From positions 1 to 64,000 of the forward strand of contig JAJQGL010000112.1 of assembly GCA_021200535.1 (NCBI GenBank): 64,000 nucleotides of DNA. Reading direction: 5' to 3'. The DNA is from Clostridiaceae bacterium. Its GTDB lineage: Bacteria > Bacillota > Clostridia > Lachnospirales > Lachnospiraceae. The position numbers and the translations under genes were made by a program. The notes beneath the pieces are model-generated. The model did no database searches. It saw only the letters and a program-made list of their open reading frames with translations, and had not been told where the DNA came from. This document shows, one piece after another, positions 37,007 through 45,282 of the stretch. The stretch's first letter is position 1. Each line of letters opens with the position of its first letter.

Positions 37007-38791
37007 TTAGCTGTTACCATCTTTCAAAGAAATATGCAATTTCTCCGGTGTTTGCCACCGTTTCTTCTCAATAATCAGACTTTGCAGCTCACTCATGTCT
37101 GTCAGGCTGCGCATTTTCCAGTCAATACTATATTCCTTGATGCGCAGCACCAGCTCATTTAGCGCCTTTTCCCTTTCCTGCAGGCTCATTGCCGTCTGAA
37201 AATCAGTCTGAAACATATTCGCAATCATTTTCTGGCTTTCCACCTCGGTAAAATGATTAATGATCTTAGCCGGAAGCAGCTCGCCCTGTTCCAGCTGCTG
37301 ATAGAGCATCTGTGCTACAATACGGAAATTTTCCTCAACAAAATCCTCCGGCCGGATCTTGTCCCGAATAAGGGGATACAGCTCCGGTGTCTCAATCAGC
37401 CACGACAAAAACAAACGGTAGGTATGCGTAATCCCCTGCTCCTGCGTTTTCTTCTTCTGCGGCACCGTCCGCTCTGCAGGCAGCTCCTGATATCCATCCG
37501 GAAGCTGGCTGCCATACCGGATTACCAGCTCCCGCAGGTCGTCTTTTCGAATACCATACTGGGAGGCAACTGCCTCCAGATAATTATCCCGCTGCACCTT
37601 ATCCGGAAAAACCAAAAGCTTTTTGGCTATTTCATGATAATACGCCGTTACCTGTTCCGGGTCATGCATATCATAACTGTTTCTTGCCACATCCACCTCA
37701 AAAAAGAAGCTGTTTTGTGCGTCAGACAGCCTTTTTTCAAATTCCTCTGCCCCCAGCGCCTTAATAAATTCGTCCGGATCCTTATACGGCTCCATATGAA
37801 CGACTTTTCCGTTCAATCCGGCATGGCGGAGTATCGGAATCGCCCGGAGTGCGGCTTTCACTCCCGCTTCATCGCTGTCATAGGTCAAAAGCACTTCTTT
37901 TGTGTAACGGCCAAGCAGATTTGCCTGCTGTTCCGTAAAGGCTGTCCCAAGAGATGCAACCGCATTTGTAAAGCCAGACTGGTGCATTGCAATCACGTCC
38001 ATGTATCCCTCACACAGAATGACATTTTTACGCTTCCCCTGTTTCGCATAATTCAGGCCAAACAAATTCCGGCTTTTATCAAAAAGCTTCGTCTCAGGGG
38101 AGTTTAAATACTTTGGTTTGGCATCTCCCATCACCCGGCCGCCAAAGCCAATGACACGGTTATTCACGTCCATAATCGGAAAAATAACACGGTTCCAGAA
38201 TTTGTCATAAACACCACGCTCGTCCATCTTAAACAGTCCGGTCTCTTTCAGCACAGAATCCGAATACCCTTCGTTTTTCAGATAGCGGTATAATTCATCT
38301 CCTCCCTGTCCTGCATAGCCAAGACCAAAATGCACAATCGTCTCATCGCCCAGCTCCCTGGCGCGGAGATAATCATAGCCCTGCCTGCCCTGCGGGGATT
38401 TTAGCTTTGCATAATAGTAGCGCGCTGCTTTTGTATTAATCTCTAAGAGCAGTGACCGTAAGCCTTCCCGTTCTCTCTGTTCTGCGCTCATTTCTCCCTT
38501 TGGCAGCTCAACTCCGACGCGCTCAGCCAGAAACTGCATCGCTTCCGGAAAAGAATAATTTTCATATTCCATCACAAACGTAATGACATTGCCTCCCACA
38601 CCGCAGCCAAAACATTTGTACATCTGTCTTGACGGATTAACATGGAAAGACGGCGTTTTTTCACTGTGAAACGGGCAAAGCCCCACGTAGCCGTTTCCAG
38701 AGCGTTTCAGCTTCACATAGCTTCCAATCACTTCTACCACATCACTGCGGGAGCGCACTTCTTCTATCTTTTCCTCCGAATACCACGGCAT
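37007..38791 (-). CDS. dnaG: DNA primase
   Basis: Makes RNA primers for replication. The 594-residue protein has the N-terminal zinc finger ([11 protein letters not shown]...CFGCGVGGN), the RNA polymerase domain with [18 protein letters not shown], the Toprim motif [18 protein letters not shown] and TYDSDEAG, and a C-terminal helicase-binding domain. The ATG at 38791 with GGGGG six bases before it is preferred over the upstream in-frame ATGs. Confidence 0.97.
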   Translation of the reverse strand: MPWYSEEKIEEVRSRSDVVEVIGSYVKLKRSGNGYVGLCPFHSEKTPSFHVNPSRQMYKCFGCGVGGNVITFVMEYENYSFPEAMQFLAERVGVELPKGEMSAEQREREGLRSLLLEINTKAARYYYAKLKSPQGRQGYDYLRARELGDETIVHFGLGYAGQGGDELYRYLKNEGYSDSVLKETGLFKMDERGVYDKFWNRVIFPIMDVNNRVIGFGGRVMGDAKPKYLNSPETKLFDKSRNLFGLNYAKQGKRKNVILCEGYMDVIAMHQSGFTNAVASLGTAFTEQQANLLGRYTKEVLLTYDSDEAGVKAALRAIPILRHAGLNGKVVHMEPYKDPDEFIKALGAEEFEKRLSDAQNSFFFEVDVARNSYDMHDPEQVTAYYHEIAKKLLVFPDKVQRDNYLEAVASQYGIRKDDLRELVIRYGSQLPDGYQELPAERTVPQKKKTQEQGITHTYRLFLSWLIETPELYPLIRDKIRPEDFVEENFRIVAQMLYQQLEQGELLPAKIINHFTEVESQKMIANMFQTDFQTAMSLQEREKALNELVLRIKEYSIDWKMRSLTDMSELQSLIIEKKRWQTPEKLHISLKDGNS

Positions 38792-38946
38792 AACCATCCC
38801 CCTTTTCCAGCTTTTCCGTCCAAACAGCAAAAGGCTGCACAAACAGAACGGACAGAGAGTAAAACAATCCCTATGTTAATTATTCGACATTCCTTTTCGT
38901 TTTCCTTTTTTATTTTTCCGGCAGAATGCCCGTTTTTCCTCTGTGC

Positions 38947-39990
38947 TCAGCGATGCTCTACGCCCTGGACGCTCCAGGATTTCGGAATCATAATGTCCTT
39001 ATACAGGTTAATCGCATAATTATCGCTCATGCCGGCAATAAAATCACAGACAACCCTGCGGTTATTGTGGCCGCTCTGCAATAAATACTGAAATTCAGAG
39101 GGAAGCTCTTCCTGATTATGTATGTAATATTCATATAACTGGTTAATCATATTGGCAACCTTTTTTTCCTCTCCCTTTGCCAGGGGATTGGTGTAGACAC
39201 TCTGAAACAGGAATCTGCGCAGATCAAACATTGCCTGCTCAACCTCCGGCGACATACAGATATCATTTTTTCCTTCGCTGTTTTGTACAATATTATGTAC
39301 CAGGGTATTTAAGCGCTGGTTGGTGCTGTTTCCCAAAATGTCCGTCAGCTCTGTCGGGATATCCCGCTCCGCAATAATCCCGGCGCGGATCGCATCATCA
39401 ATATCTGAATTGATGTATGCGATCTTATCCGACAGGCGGACAATTTTCCCCTCCAGCGTAGATGGCATCAGACGTGTCTGATGATTTAATATGCCGTCCC
39501 GCACCTCCACTGTCAGATTCAGCCCCATGCCGTCCTTTTCCAGATATTCCACTACCCGGACACTTTGTTCGTTGTGATGGAAACCGCCGTAATCTTCTGT
39601 GATCCGGTTTAATGCCCGTTCCCCAGCATGCCCAAACGGAGTATGCCCCAGATCATGCCCCAGCGCAATCGCTTCTGTGAGATCTTCATTTAAAAACAAG
39701 GCTCTTGCGATTGTTCTGGCATTCTGCGCCACCTCCAGCGTATGGGTCAGCCGGGTGCGGTAATGGTCTCCCTCCGGAGCCAGGAAAACCTGGGTTTTCT
39801 GCTTCAATCTGCGAAATGCTTTGCAGTGAATAATGCGATCCCTGTCCCTCTGGAAATCCGTTCGGATATCACACTGCTGCTCTTGCCTGTCTCTTCCTTT
39901 TGTCTCGTCAGCAAACGCAGCAAATTCGCTGAACATTTCATGCTCCCTGCACTCCTGCCGTTCCCTCAAATTACCTGCCGCCTGTTTCAT
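38947..39990 (-). CDS. dgt: deoxyguanosinetriphosphate triphosphohydrolase-like protein
   Basis: HD-domain dNTPase that removes triphosphate from dNTPs. The 347-residue protein has FRRLKQKTQVF, the HD residues RLTHTLEVAQ and ALGHDLGHTPFGHAGE, HHNEQSVRV, and SDKIAYINSDIDDAIRAG. The length is that of the dGTPase-like class 2 proteins that sit next to dnaG in Clostridia. GAGGAAGC precedes the ATG. Nucleotide specificity is not known. Confidence 0.92.
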   Translation of the reverse strand: MKQAAGNLRERQECREHEMFSEFAAFADETKGRDRQEQQCDIRTDFQRDRDRIIHCKAFRRLKQKTQVFLAPEGDHYRTRLTHTLEVAQNARTIARALFLNEDLTEAIALGHDLGHTPFGHAGERALNRITEDYGGFHHNEQSVRVVEYLEKDGMGLNLTVEVRDGILNHQTRLMPSTLEGKIVRLSDKIAYINSDIDDAIRAGIIAERDIPTELTDILGNSTNQRLNTLVHNIVQNSEGKNDICMSPEVEQAMFDLRRFLFQSVYTNPLAKGEEKKVANMINQLYEYYIHNQEELPSEFQYLLQSGHNNRRVVCDFIAGMSDNYAINLYKDIMIPKSWSVQGVEHR

Positions 39991-40022
39991 AAGCTTCCTC
40001 TTTTCTGCACCGTTGTGTGCGC

Positions 40023-41510
40023 TTATGCTTTTATCTGTTCCCCGACAAAATAAAAGCCTTTACTCTCCTGCAGGGTAACATTTACCAGCTTGCCGATCAG
40101 CTCTGGCGAACCCGGAAAATGCACCAGATAATTTTGGCTAGTCCTTCCCGTCACAAGGGAGGGATCTTTTTCACTGACTTCCTCAACCAGAACCTCCTGC
40201 ACCGTTCCGGCCTCTTTTTGCGTTTTCTCCGCCGCAATCTCCTGCACCCGTTCCAAAAGCCTGTCAAACCGTTTTTTTACAATCTCTTCCGGCACCTGAT
40301 TCTCCATCTGTGCGGCAGGCGTCCCGGTCCGCCTGCTGTAAATAAATGTAAAGGCGCTGTCATATCTGACCTGCTCCACAACAGACATCGTCTCTTCAAA
40401 ATCTTCATCCGTCTCACCCGGAAAACCGACAATAATATCTGTCGTCAGCGAAATATCCGGCACGGCTTTCCGTATTTTTTCCACCAGACAAAGGTAATCC
40501 TCTTTTGTATAATGACGGTTCATAAGGCGAAGCAGCCTGCTGCTGCCGGACTGCAGCGGCAGATGAAGCTGCTTACAGATTTTTTCAGAACGTCCCATGA
40601 CCGCAATCAGCTCATCCGACAAATCCTTAGGATGAGACGTCATAAACCGAATCCGTTTCAGCCCATCAATCTGCTCTACCCGCTCTAACAGCTGTGCAAA
40701 CGAAATCGGTTCCTTTAAATTCTTCCCATAAGAATTTACATTCTGCCCCAAAAGCATCACTTCGACGACACCATCCTGGACCATGCGGCGAATCTCTGTA
40801 AGAATATCCTCCGGTTCGCGGCTTCTCTCTCTGCCCCTGACATATGGAACAATGCAATAGCTGCAGAAATTATTACAGCCAAACATAATATTAATGCCGC
40901 TTTTAAACGCATATTTCCGCTCGTTCGGCAGCTCTTCCACAATCTCTGCCTCGCCGTCCCAGACATCGATAATCATCTTTTTGCTTTCCGGCCGGTCAAA
41001 TACCTTTGCAGCCAAAAGCTCTGCCAGCTTAAAAAGATTGTGCGTTCCAAAAATAATATCTACATTCCGGTAGCTTTTCTTAATCTTATCTACCACGGTC
41101 TTTTCCTGCATCATACAGCCGCACAGTGCAATCACCATATGCGGATTCTCTTTTTTCACTCTCTTAAGCTGCCCCAGCCTTCCGTAGACCTTAAGATTCG
41201 CATTCTCTCTGACCGTACAGGTATTATACAGGACAAAATCCGCTTCCTCTGCATCTGTTTCCTGATAACCGATCATCTGCAGAATCCCTGCGATTTTTTC
41301 CGAATCCCTGGCATTCATCTGACACCCAAATGTTGTGATATTGGCATACAGCGGACGCCCGAGCTCTTTCTTTTTTTCCTCCGCAAACCCTCTTAGCTTC
41401 TTGATAAAATAATATTGCCGCTGCGGCTCCTTTGCAGGCGGCGGCAGTGTAATATCTATCCCGGCAAGCTGTTCTTCCAGCTCCTTTCGGTTCATAACCT
41501 CTCGTCTCAT
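40023..41510 (-). CDS. miaB: tRNA-2-methylthio-N6-dimethylallyladenosine synthase
   Basis: Radical SAM methylthiotransferase for A37 of tRNA. About 490 residues: an N-terminal extension (EEQLAGIDITLPPPA), the UPF0004 domain with TFGCQMNARDSEKI, the radical SAM motif GCNNFCSYCIVPYVRGRERSR, QNVNSYG, TDIIVGFPGETDEDF and a C-terminal TRAM domain ending GEQIKA. Start is at 41510 or 41495; ribosome sites are ambiguous. It is the first gene after its promoter at 41594-41622. Confidence 0.95.
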   Translation of the reverse strand: MRREVMNRKELEEQLAGIDITLPPPAKEPQRQYYFIKKLRGFAEEKKKELGRPLYANITTFGCQMNARDSEKIAGILQMIGYQETDAEEADFVLYNTCTVRENANLKVYGRLGQLKRVKKENPHMVIALCGCMMQEKTVVDKIKKSYRNVDIIFGTHNLFKLAELLAAKVFDRPESKKMIIDVWDGEAEIVEELPNERKYAFKSGINIMFGCNNFCSYCIVPYVRGRERSREPEDILTEIRRMVQDGVVEVMLLGQNVNSYGKNLKEPISFAQLLERVEQIDGLKRIRFMTSHPKDLSDELIAVMGRSEKICKQLHLPLQSGSSRLLRLMNRHYTKEDYLCLVEKIRKAVPDISLTTDIIVGFPGETDEDFEETMSVVEQVRYDSAFTFIYSRRTGTPAAQMENQVPEEIVKKRFDRLLERVQEIAAEKTQKEAGTVQEVLVEEVSEKDPSLVTGRTSQNYLVHFPGSPELIGKLVNVTLQESKGFYFVGEQIKA

Positions 41511-41593
41511 GACAATACGATCTCCATTCTGTAAATTGATTGGTATTTTACTCTGTGTGAAGGTCTTTGACTTTCATACTTTCATACTTTCTT

Positions 41594-41622
41594 ACTATAC
41601 TATATCCGGTCAGCGTCTGCAA
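41594..41622 (-). promoter_or_regulatory. promoter of miaB (head of miaB-dgt-dnaG-rpoD run)
   Basis: Minus strand TTGCAG, 17 bases, TATAGT, about 85-100 bp before miaB. It lies just past the amt terminator. Downstream is a short tandem repeat (AGTATGAA twice). Confidence 0.55.
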
Positions 41623-41646
41623 GGGAGCGCAAAAAGAGTTTTAAAA

Positions 41647-41680
41647 AACGCCCCTGAGCAGCCTCAGGAGCGTTTCTGTC
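41647..41680 (-). terminator. Rho-independent terminator of amt
   Basis: Stem built from ACGCTCCTGAGG and its partner CTCAGGGGCGT (minus strand) followed by a TTTTTT tract. It lies about 30 bp after the amt stop. Confidence 0.85.
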
Positions 41681-41706
41681 AGAAAAAATCATGTACGGAC
41701 GAACAA

Positions 41707-43404
41707 TTAATTTTCACCCTGCAATGCGTCAAAGCCTTCCTCTCCGGTACGAACCTTAACAACATTTTCAACATCATATACAAAAATCTTTCCATCACCA
41801 ATATTTCCGGTATAAAGCGCTTTTCTCGCCGTTTCGATTACCTTGTCAACCGGTACGGCACTGACAATAACCTCTACCTTCATTTTCGGAAGAAGCACAA
41901 TATCAAGCTCCGCACCACGGTATCTGGTTGTCATGCCTTTCTGTGTACCACAGCCAAGGACATTTGTTACCGTAATTCCGTTGATGCCAATGTCGTTCAT
42001 TGCCTGCTTCAAATCCTCAAACTTGCTCTGCTGGCAGACAATAGATACCTTTGTAATCTTTGCGACACCGGTATTTTCCGTATTCTTCGGCTTCATGGCT
42101 GCAGGCTCAGGCACTCTGACAACCTCCACAGCCTTCTCAACCGGAACCTCACCCTTTAACGTTTCAATAGGTGTACCGGCAGAATAGAACATGTTTCCTG
42201 CAGGCATAAAGTCTGCATATGCTGACGGCAGTCCATGCTCTGTCACATCCAGGCCCCGTAATTCTTCTTCCGGAGAAACACGCAGACCCCATACCTTATT
42301 TAAAACATAAAATACAATACTCATGGTAATGGCAGCATAAGCTGCTACTGTAATAACGCCAAGGCACTGAACTCCCAGCAGATGGAAACCGCCGCCATAG
42401 AACAGACCCTGATTATCATATACTGCAAAAAGGCCAACTGCAACCGTACCAAACGCACCATTAAATCCATGTACGGCAACCGCACCAACCGGATCGTCTA
42501 CCTTTAAGACATTCTCAACAAACCATACTCCGAAACAGCAGATCAGGCCGGCACAGATACCAATAATAATGGCTCCCAAACCATCCACCGAATCACAACC
42601 GGCTGTAATCGCTACCAGACCGGCCAAAGAACCGTTCAGTGACATTGACACATCCGGTTTTCCATATTTTACCCATGTAAAAATCATCGCGGATATCGTT
42701 GCAAACGCCGGCGCAAGTGTCGTGGTCGCAAAGATTCTCGCCAGATGGTCTATATCTCCAGCTGCTGCACCGTTAAAGCCATACCATCCAAACCAGAGGA
42801 TAAAGACGCCAAGCGCACCCAGCGGAAGATTATGTCCCGGAAATGCATGCGGTTTTCCTGTCCGCTTACTAAACTTACCGATACGCGGTCCGAGAAAAGC
42901 TGCACCGATCAGCGCGGTAACACCGCCTACCATATGGATTACCGTAGAACCGGCAAAATCAATAAAACCAAGCTTAGCTAACCATCCATTTGCATTCCAG
43001 GTCCAACCTGCCTCAATCGGATAGATCACTGCACTGATAATAGCGGAATACACACAGTACATACTAAACTTCGTCCGCTCTGCCATGGCTCCGGAAACGA
43101 TTGTTGCACAAGTTGCGCAGAACACAAGCTGAAATACAAAATTGCTCCAGTCAAAGCCCTCAAAATTCGTAAACATATCATATTCCGGCTGGCCAATAAC
43201 GCCTCCAATGTAGTTTCCCGAATTCATAATTCCGTATCCAAGTACAATAAACACCACTGTACCAATACAAAAATCCATCAGGTTTTTCATGATAATATTA
43301 CCTGCATTTTTTGCCCTGGTAAAGCCTGCCTCCACCATTGCAAATCCGGCCTGCATCCAGAATACCAATGCAGCGCCTAATAGATACCAAATACTCATAT
43401 CCAT
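41707..43404 (-). CDS. amt: ammonium transporter fused to a C-terminal P-II regulatory domain
   Basis: Residues 1 to about 400 form an 11-helix Amt/Mep channel (GSTVIHMVGGVTALIGA, PGHNLPLGALGVFILWFGWYGFNG, AVHGFNGAFGTVAVGLFA). After a linker rich in Pro, Val and Glu (about 400-447), residues 448-565 form a complete P-II (GlnB/GlnK) domain: T-loop GTQKGMTTRYRGAELD with the conserved Q and YRG, and B-loop TGNIGDGKIFVYDVENVVKVRTGE for ATP/ADP. The uridylylated Tyr51 of enteric P-II is replaced by Leu. So the channel carries its own tethered plug. AGGAGGAG precedes the ATG. Expression is likely attenuated in the leader (43434-43463). Confidence 0.92.
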   Translation of the reverse strand: MDMSIWYLLGAALVFWMQAGFAMVEAGFTRAKNAGNIIMKNLMDFCIGTVVFIVLGYGIMNSGNYIGGVIGQPEYDMFTNFEGFDWSNFVFQLVFCATCATIVSGAMAERTKFSMYCVYSAIISAVIYPIEAGWTWNANGWLAKLGFIDFAGSTVIHMVGGVTALIGAAFLGPRIGKFSKRTGKPHAFPGHNLPLGALGVFILWFGWYGFNGAAAGDIDHLARIFATTTLAPAFATISAMIFTWVKYGKPDVSMSLNGSLAGLVAITAGCDSVDGLGAIIIGICAGLICCFGVWFVENVLKVDDPVGAVAVHGFNGAFGTVAVGLFAVYDNQGLFYGGGFHLLGVQCLGVITVAAYAAITMSIVFYVLNKVWGLRVSPEEELRGLDVTEHGLPSAYADFMPAGNMFYSAGTPIETLKGEVPVEKAVEVVRVPEPAAMKPKNTENTGVAKITKVSIVCQQSKFEDLKQAMNDIGINGITVTNVLGCGTQKGMTTRYRGAELDIVLLPKMKVEVIVSAVPVDKVIETARKALYTGNIGDGKIFVYDVENVVKVRTGEEGFDALQGEN

Positions 43405-43426
43405 TTAAACTCCTCCTCTCTTTTTC

Positions 43427-43463
43427 AAAAAAAAAGATGTCACGAATCTCTTCGTGACATCTT
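43427..43463 (-). terminator. 5' leader terminator (attenuator) of amt
   Basis: A perfect 13-bp stem AAGATGTCACGAA/TTCGTGACATCTT with a four-base loop (43434-43463), followed on the minus strand by a run of nine T residues, lies between the amt promoter and gene. Because it starts within a few bases of the predicted transcript start, it should end most transcripts unless antitermination occurs. Confidence 0.8.
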
Positions 43464-43475
43464 TGTCATAACATT

Positions 43476-43503
43476 ATTATATACAAACAGCGCTTTCTGT
43501 CAA
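43476..43503 (-). promoter_or_regulatory. consensus promoter of amt
   Basis: Minus strand TTGACA, 16 bases, TATAAT: both hexamers match the housekeeping consensus exactly. The predicted start is near 43469, right before the leader hairpin. Confidence 0.85.
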
Positions 43504-43601
43504 CCATTTTTCTCCATTATAAATTTTATTTTTCAAAAAACGGTTTTTACTTTATTTTTTTCTGTCTATACATTAAAAAGCTTAACTTTATTTTGTAATC
43601 T

Positions 43602-44360
43602 TTATTCCAGCGGTATCGAATTGTCCAGCATATATTCGATAAATTGCTGCGCATATTCCGTATTGGCGGAGTTGACCGAAATACCAATGACAGGCTTTTC
43701 CACAAAACCCCCAAGCTCCTTATATTTGTCGCTGTCGGTCAGATAAATGCCGCAGTAATATTCCGTCTGGTCGCTTGCCTCTGTCTCACCGATCTGGTCC
43801 GTTGTGTTGTTTCGGACATCCTCACCGGAAACATACTGGGAATACAGCCTGTACTCCTCATCATAATTGTTGTAAAATGAAACCTCCGAATAATCAGTGG
43901 TATCCATAAAATATGCTGATTTTGCCCAGTGCTTGTAAGATTCTTCCTCCGATATCACTACATCCACCGTACCTGTATACAGATAGGTCTGCAGCTGGCT
44001 GTGGCTGCAGTCCACATCTACAACCACCGTCTCTCTATCGCTTGTCTGGAAATACTCTTCCAGGATCTGCTGAAAATCCGCAATCTCTTCTTCGTCAAAC
44101 ACATCCTTCTCAATCGCAACATAAAGCACATTGATATCCCTGTCAAGCATTGCCTGAACAATCCAGGCAAGAAATACCGCAGCAATCACCACAATGATCA
44201 GCAGTGTTTTAAAATAATACTGCATAAAATGCCTGATCTTTCCTATTTTGGAAAGATTTTTGATATCCTCATCATTTGTTTCCTTCGTTCGTTTTTTGTA
44301 CAGCTCGGATTTACTGTTTTTTAATTTTTCCTGATCCTCTTCGGAAAACTGCATTGCCAT
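43602..44360 (-). CDS. membrane-anchored protein of unknown function
   Basis: A 252-residue protein with a charged cytoplasmic N-terminus (about 1-40, rich in Lys and Glu), one membrane helix (about 50-73, LLIIVVIAAVFLAWIVQAML) and an extracellular domain of about 180 residues. The outer part (INVLYVAIEKDV, QTYLYTGTVDVVISEE, a C-terminal PVIGISVNSANTEYAQQFIEYML) recalls the lobes of solute-binding proteins, but I cannot assign a ligand. AAAGGAG precedes the ATG at 44360. It follows the DUF6142 gene by 17 bp, with VanZ upstream, suggesting a small membrane operon. Confidence 0.75.
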   Translation of the reverse strand: MAMQFSEEDQEKLKNSKSELYKKRTKETNDEDIKNLSKIGKIRHFMQYYFKTLLIIVVIAAVFLAWIVQAMLDRDINVLYVAIEKDVFDEEEIADFQQILEEYFQTSDRETVVVDVDCSHSQLQTYLYTGTVDVVISEEESYKHWAKSAYFMDTTDYSEVSFYNNYDEEYRLYSQYVSGEDVRNNTTDQIGETEASDQTEYYCGIYLTDSDKYKELGGFVEKPVIGISVNSANTEYAQQFIEYMLDNSIPLE

Positions 44361-44377
44361 AACAAATCTCCTTTCTT

Positions 44378-44737
44378 CTATATAAAGGTTCCCCATATAT
44401 AAACCAGAAGATAACATACCAGCAGCAAACCGTTGATCACAGATGCAATGGTAGGAAACAGCGGCCTGATATTATCCCCCCGCAGGCTCATCCAGGAAAC
44501 AACAAAACCTATGATACTGAGCAAAAAGCAAAACAAACCTACTACACCCACATAAATCCCTGCATTTCCATCACTTTCTCCCGAGACAAAACAAATCACC
44601 GCAAAAATACTGAGTGACAAAATACCAAGAAACATTGCAACAATCGCCGACAACGGATGTTTTTTATCTGTTAGCTGAAGTGATTTTCCTTTTTTCCTTT
44701 TTTTCCGCTTCATCCGTTTTCCCATTCCCCCTTTCAA
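44378..44737 (-). CDS. DUF6142 family membrane protein
   Basis: A 119-residue protein with a very basic N-terminus (MKRKKRKKGK) and three hydrophobic segments (about 31-50, 60-80, 98-118). I recognise it as DUF6142-like, found in Lachnospiraceae; function unknown. The first possible start is a TTG at 44737 that overlaps the VanZ stop (TTGA); ATGs at 44725 or 44713 are alternatives, and AAAGGGGG precedes the first of them too closely. Confidence 0.65.
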   Translation of the reverse strand: MKGGMGKRMKRKKRKKGKSLQLTDKKHPLSAIVAMFLGILSLSIFAVICFVSGESDGNAGIYVGVVGLFCFLLSIIGFVVSWMSLRGDNIRPLFPTIASVINGLLLVCYLLVYIWGTFI

Positions 44738-45231
44738 GCTTTCCTGTCCATAAACATACGATATATTTTATTGCATATTACAAATAAAAGATACCCTAAA
44801 AATCCGCCTAAAGTATTTAGAATAACATCATCCACATCACACGAGCCTAACTTTGATACCAGCTGAATCCCCTCCACCAAAACAGATGCAAGGCAGCTGA
44901 TCAGCGTAATCCGAATCCAGCCCCACTGGCGGCTGGACAAAACCGGAAGGACAAAGCCCAGCGGCATGAAGCACACAACATTCCCCACAAGGTTGACAAT
45001 CACACTGCCATAACCGATTTCCCTGCGGTACTTCCAAAACCGCCCAATCTCTGCAAATGGCTGCATGTTGTAGTGATACATTTCACTGGGCGTTCTTCCA
45101 AATTGTTCGCTGAAGAACAAAAAGTGCACCATAATATACAAATAGATGATAAACAGTAGCCATGAAAAAAGCCGGAGCTTTCTGTGTCTGCCTTTTTTCG
45201 CATCCTTTTTCATACCAATACTAAACTCCAT
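44734..45231 (-). CDS. VanZ family membrane protein
   Basis: About 165 residues with four or five membrane helices. The VanZ pattern is visible: the Phe- and Pro-rich loop YNMQPFAEIGRFWKY, NLVGNVVCFMPLGFVLPVL, VEGIQLVSKLGSCDVDDVILNTLGGFLGYL. VanZ proteins are linked to low-level teicoplanin resistance in enterococci, but most genomic members have unknown roles. The start is uncertain (45231, 45213, or farther upstream to 45282). It begins just after the pheT stop. Confidence 0.8.
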   Translation of the reverse strand: MEFSIGMKKDAKKGRHRKLRLFSWLLFIIYLYIMVHFLFFSEQFGRTPSEMYHYNMQPFAEIGRFWKYRREIGYGSVIVNLVGNVVCFMPLGFVLPVLSSRQWGWIRITLISCLASVLVEGIQLVSKLGSCDVDDVILNTLGGFLGYLLFVICNKIYRMFMDRKA

Positions 45232-45282
45232 TCCCAAACAAAAGAAATAACATGCGCCGAGCCATGCGCAGCCCTGCTGCAA

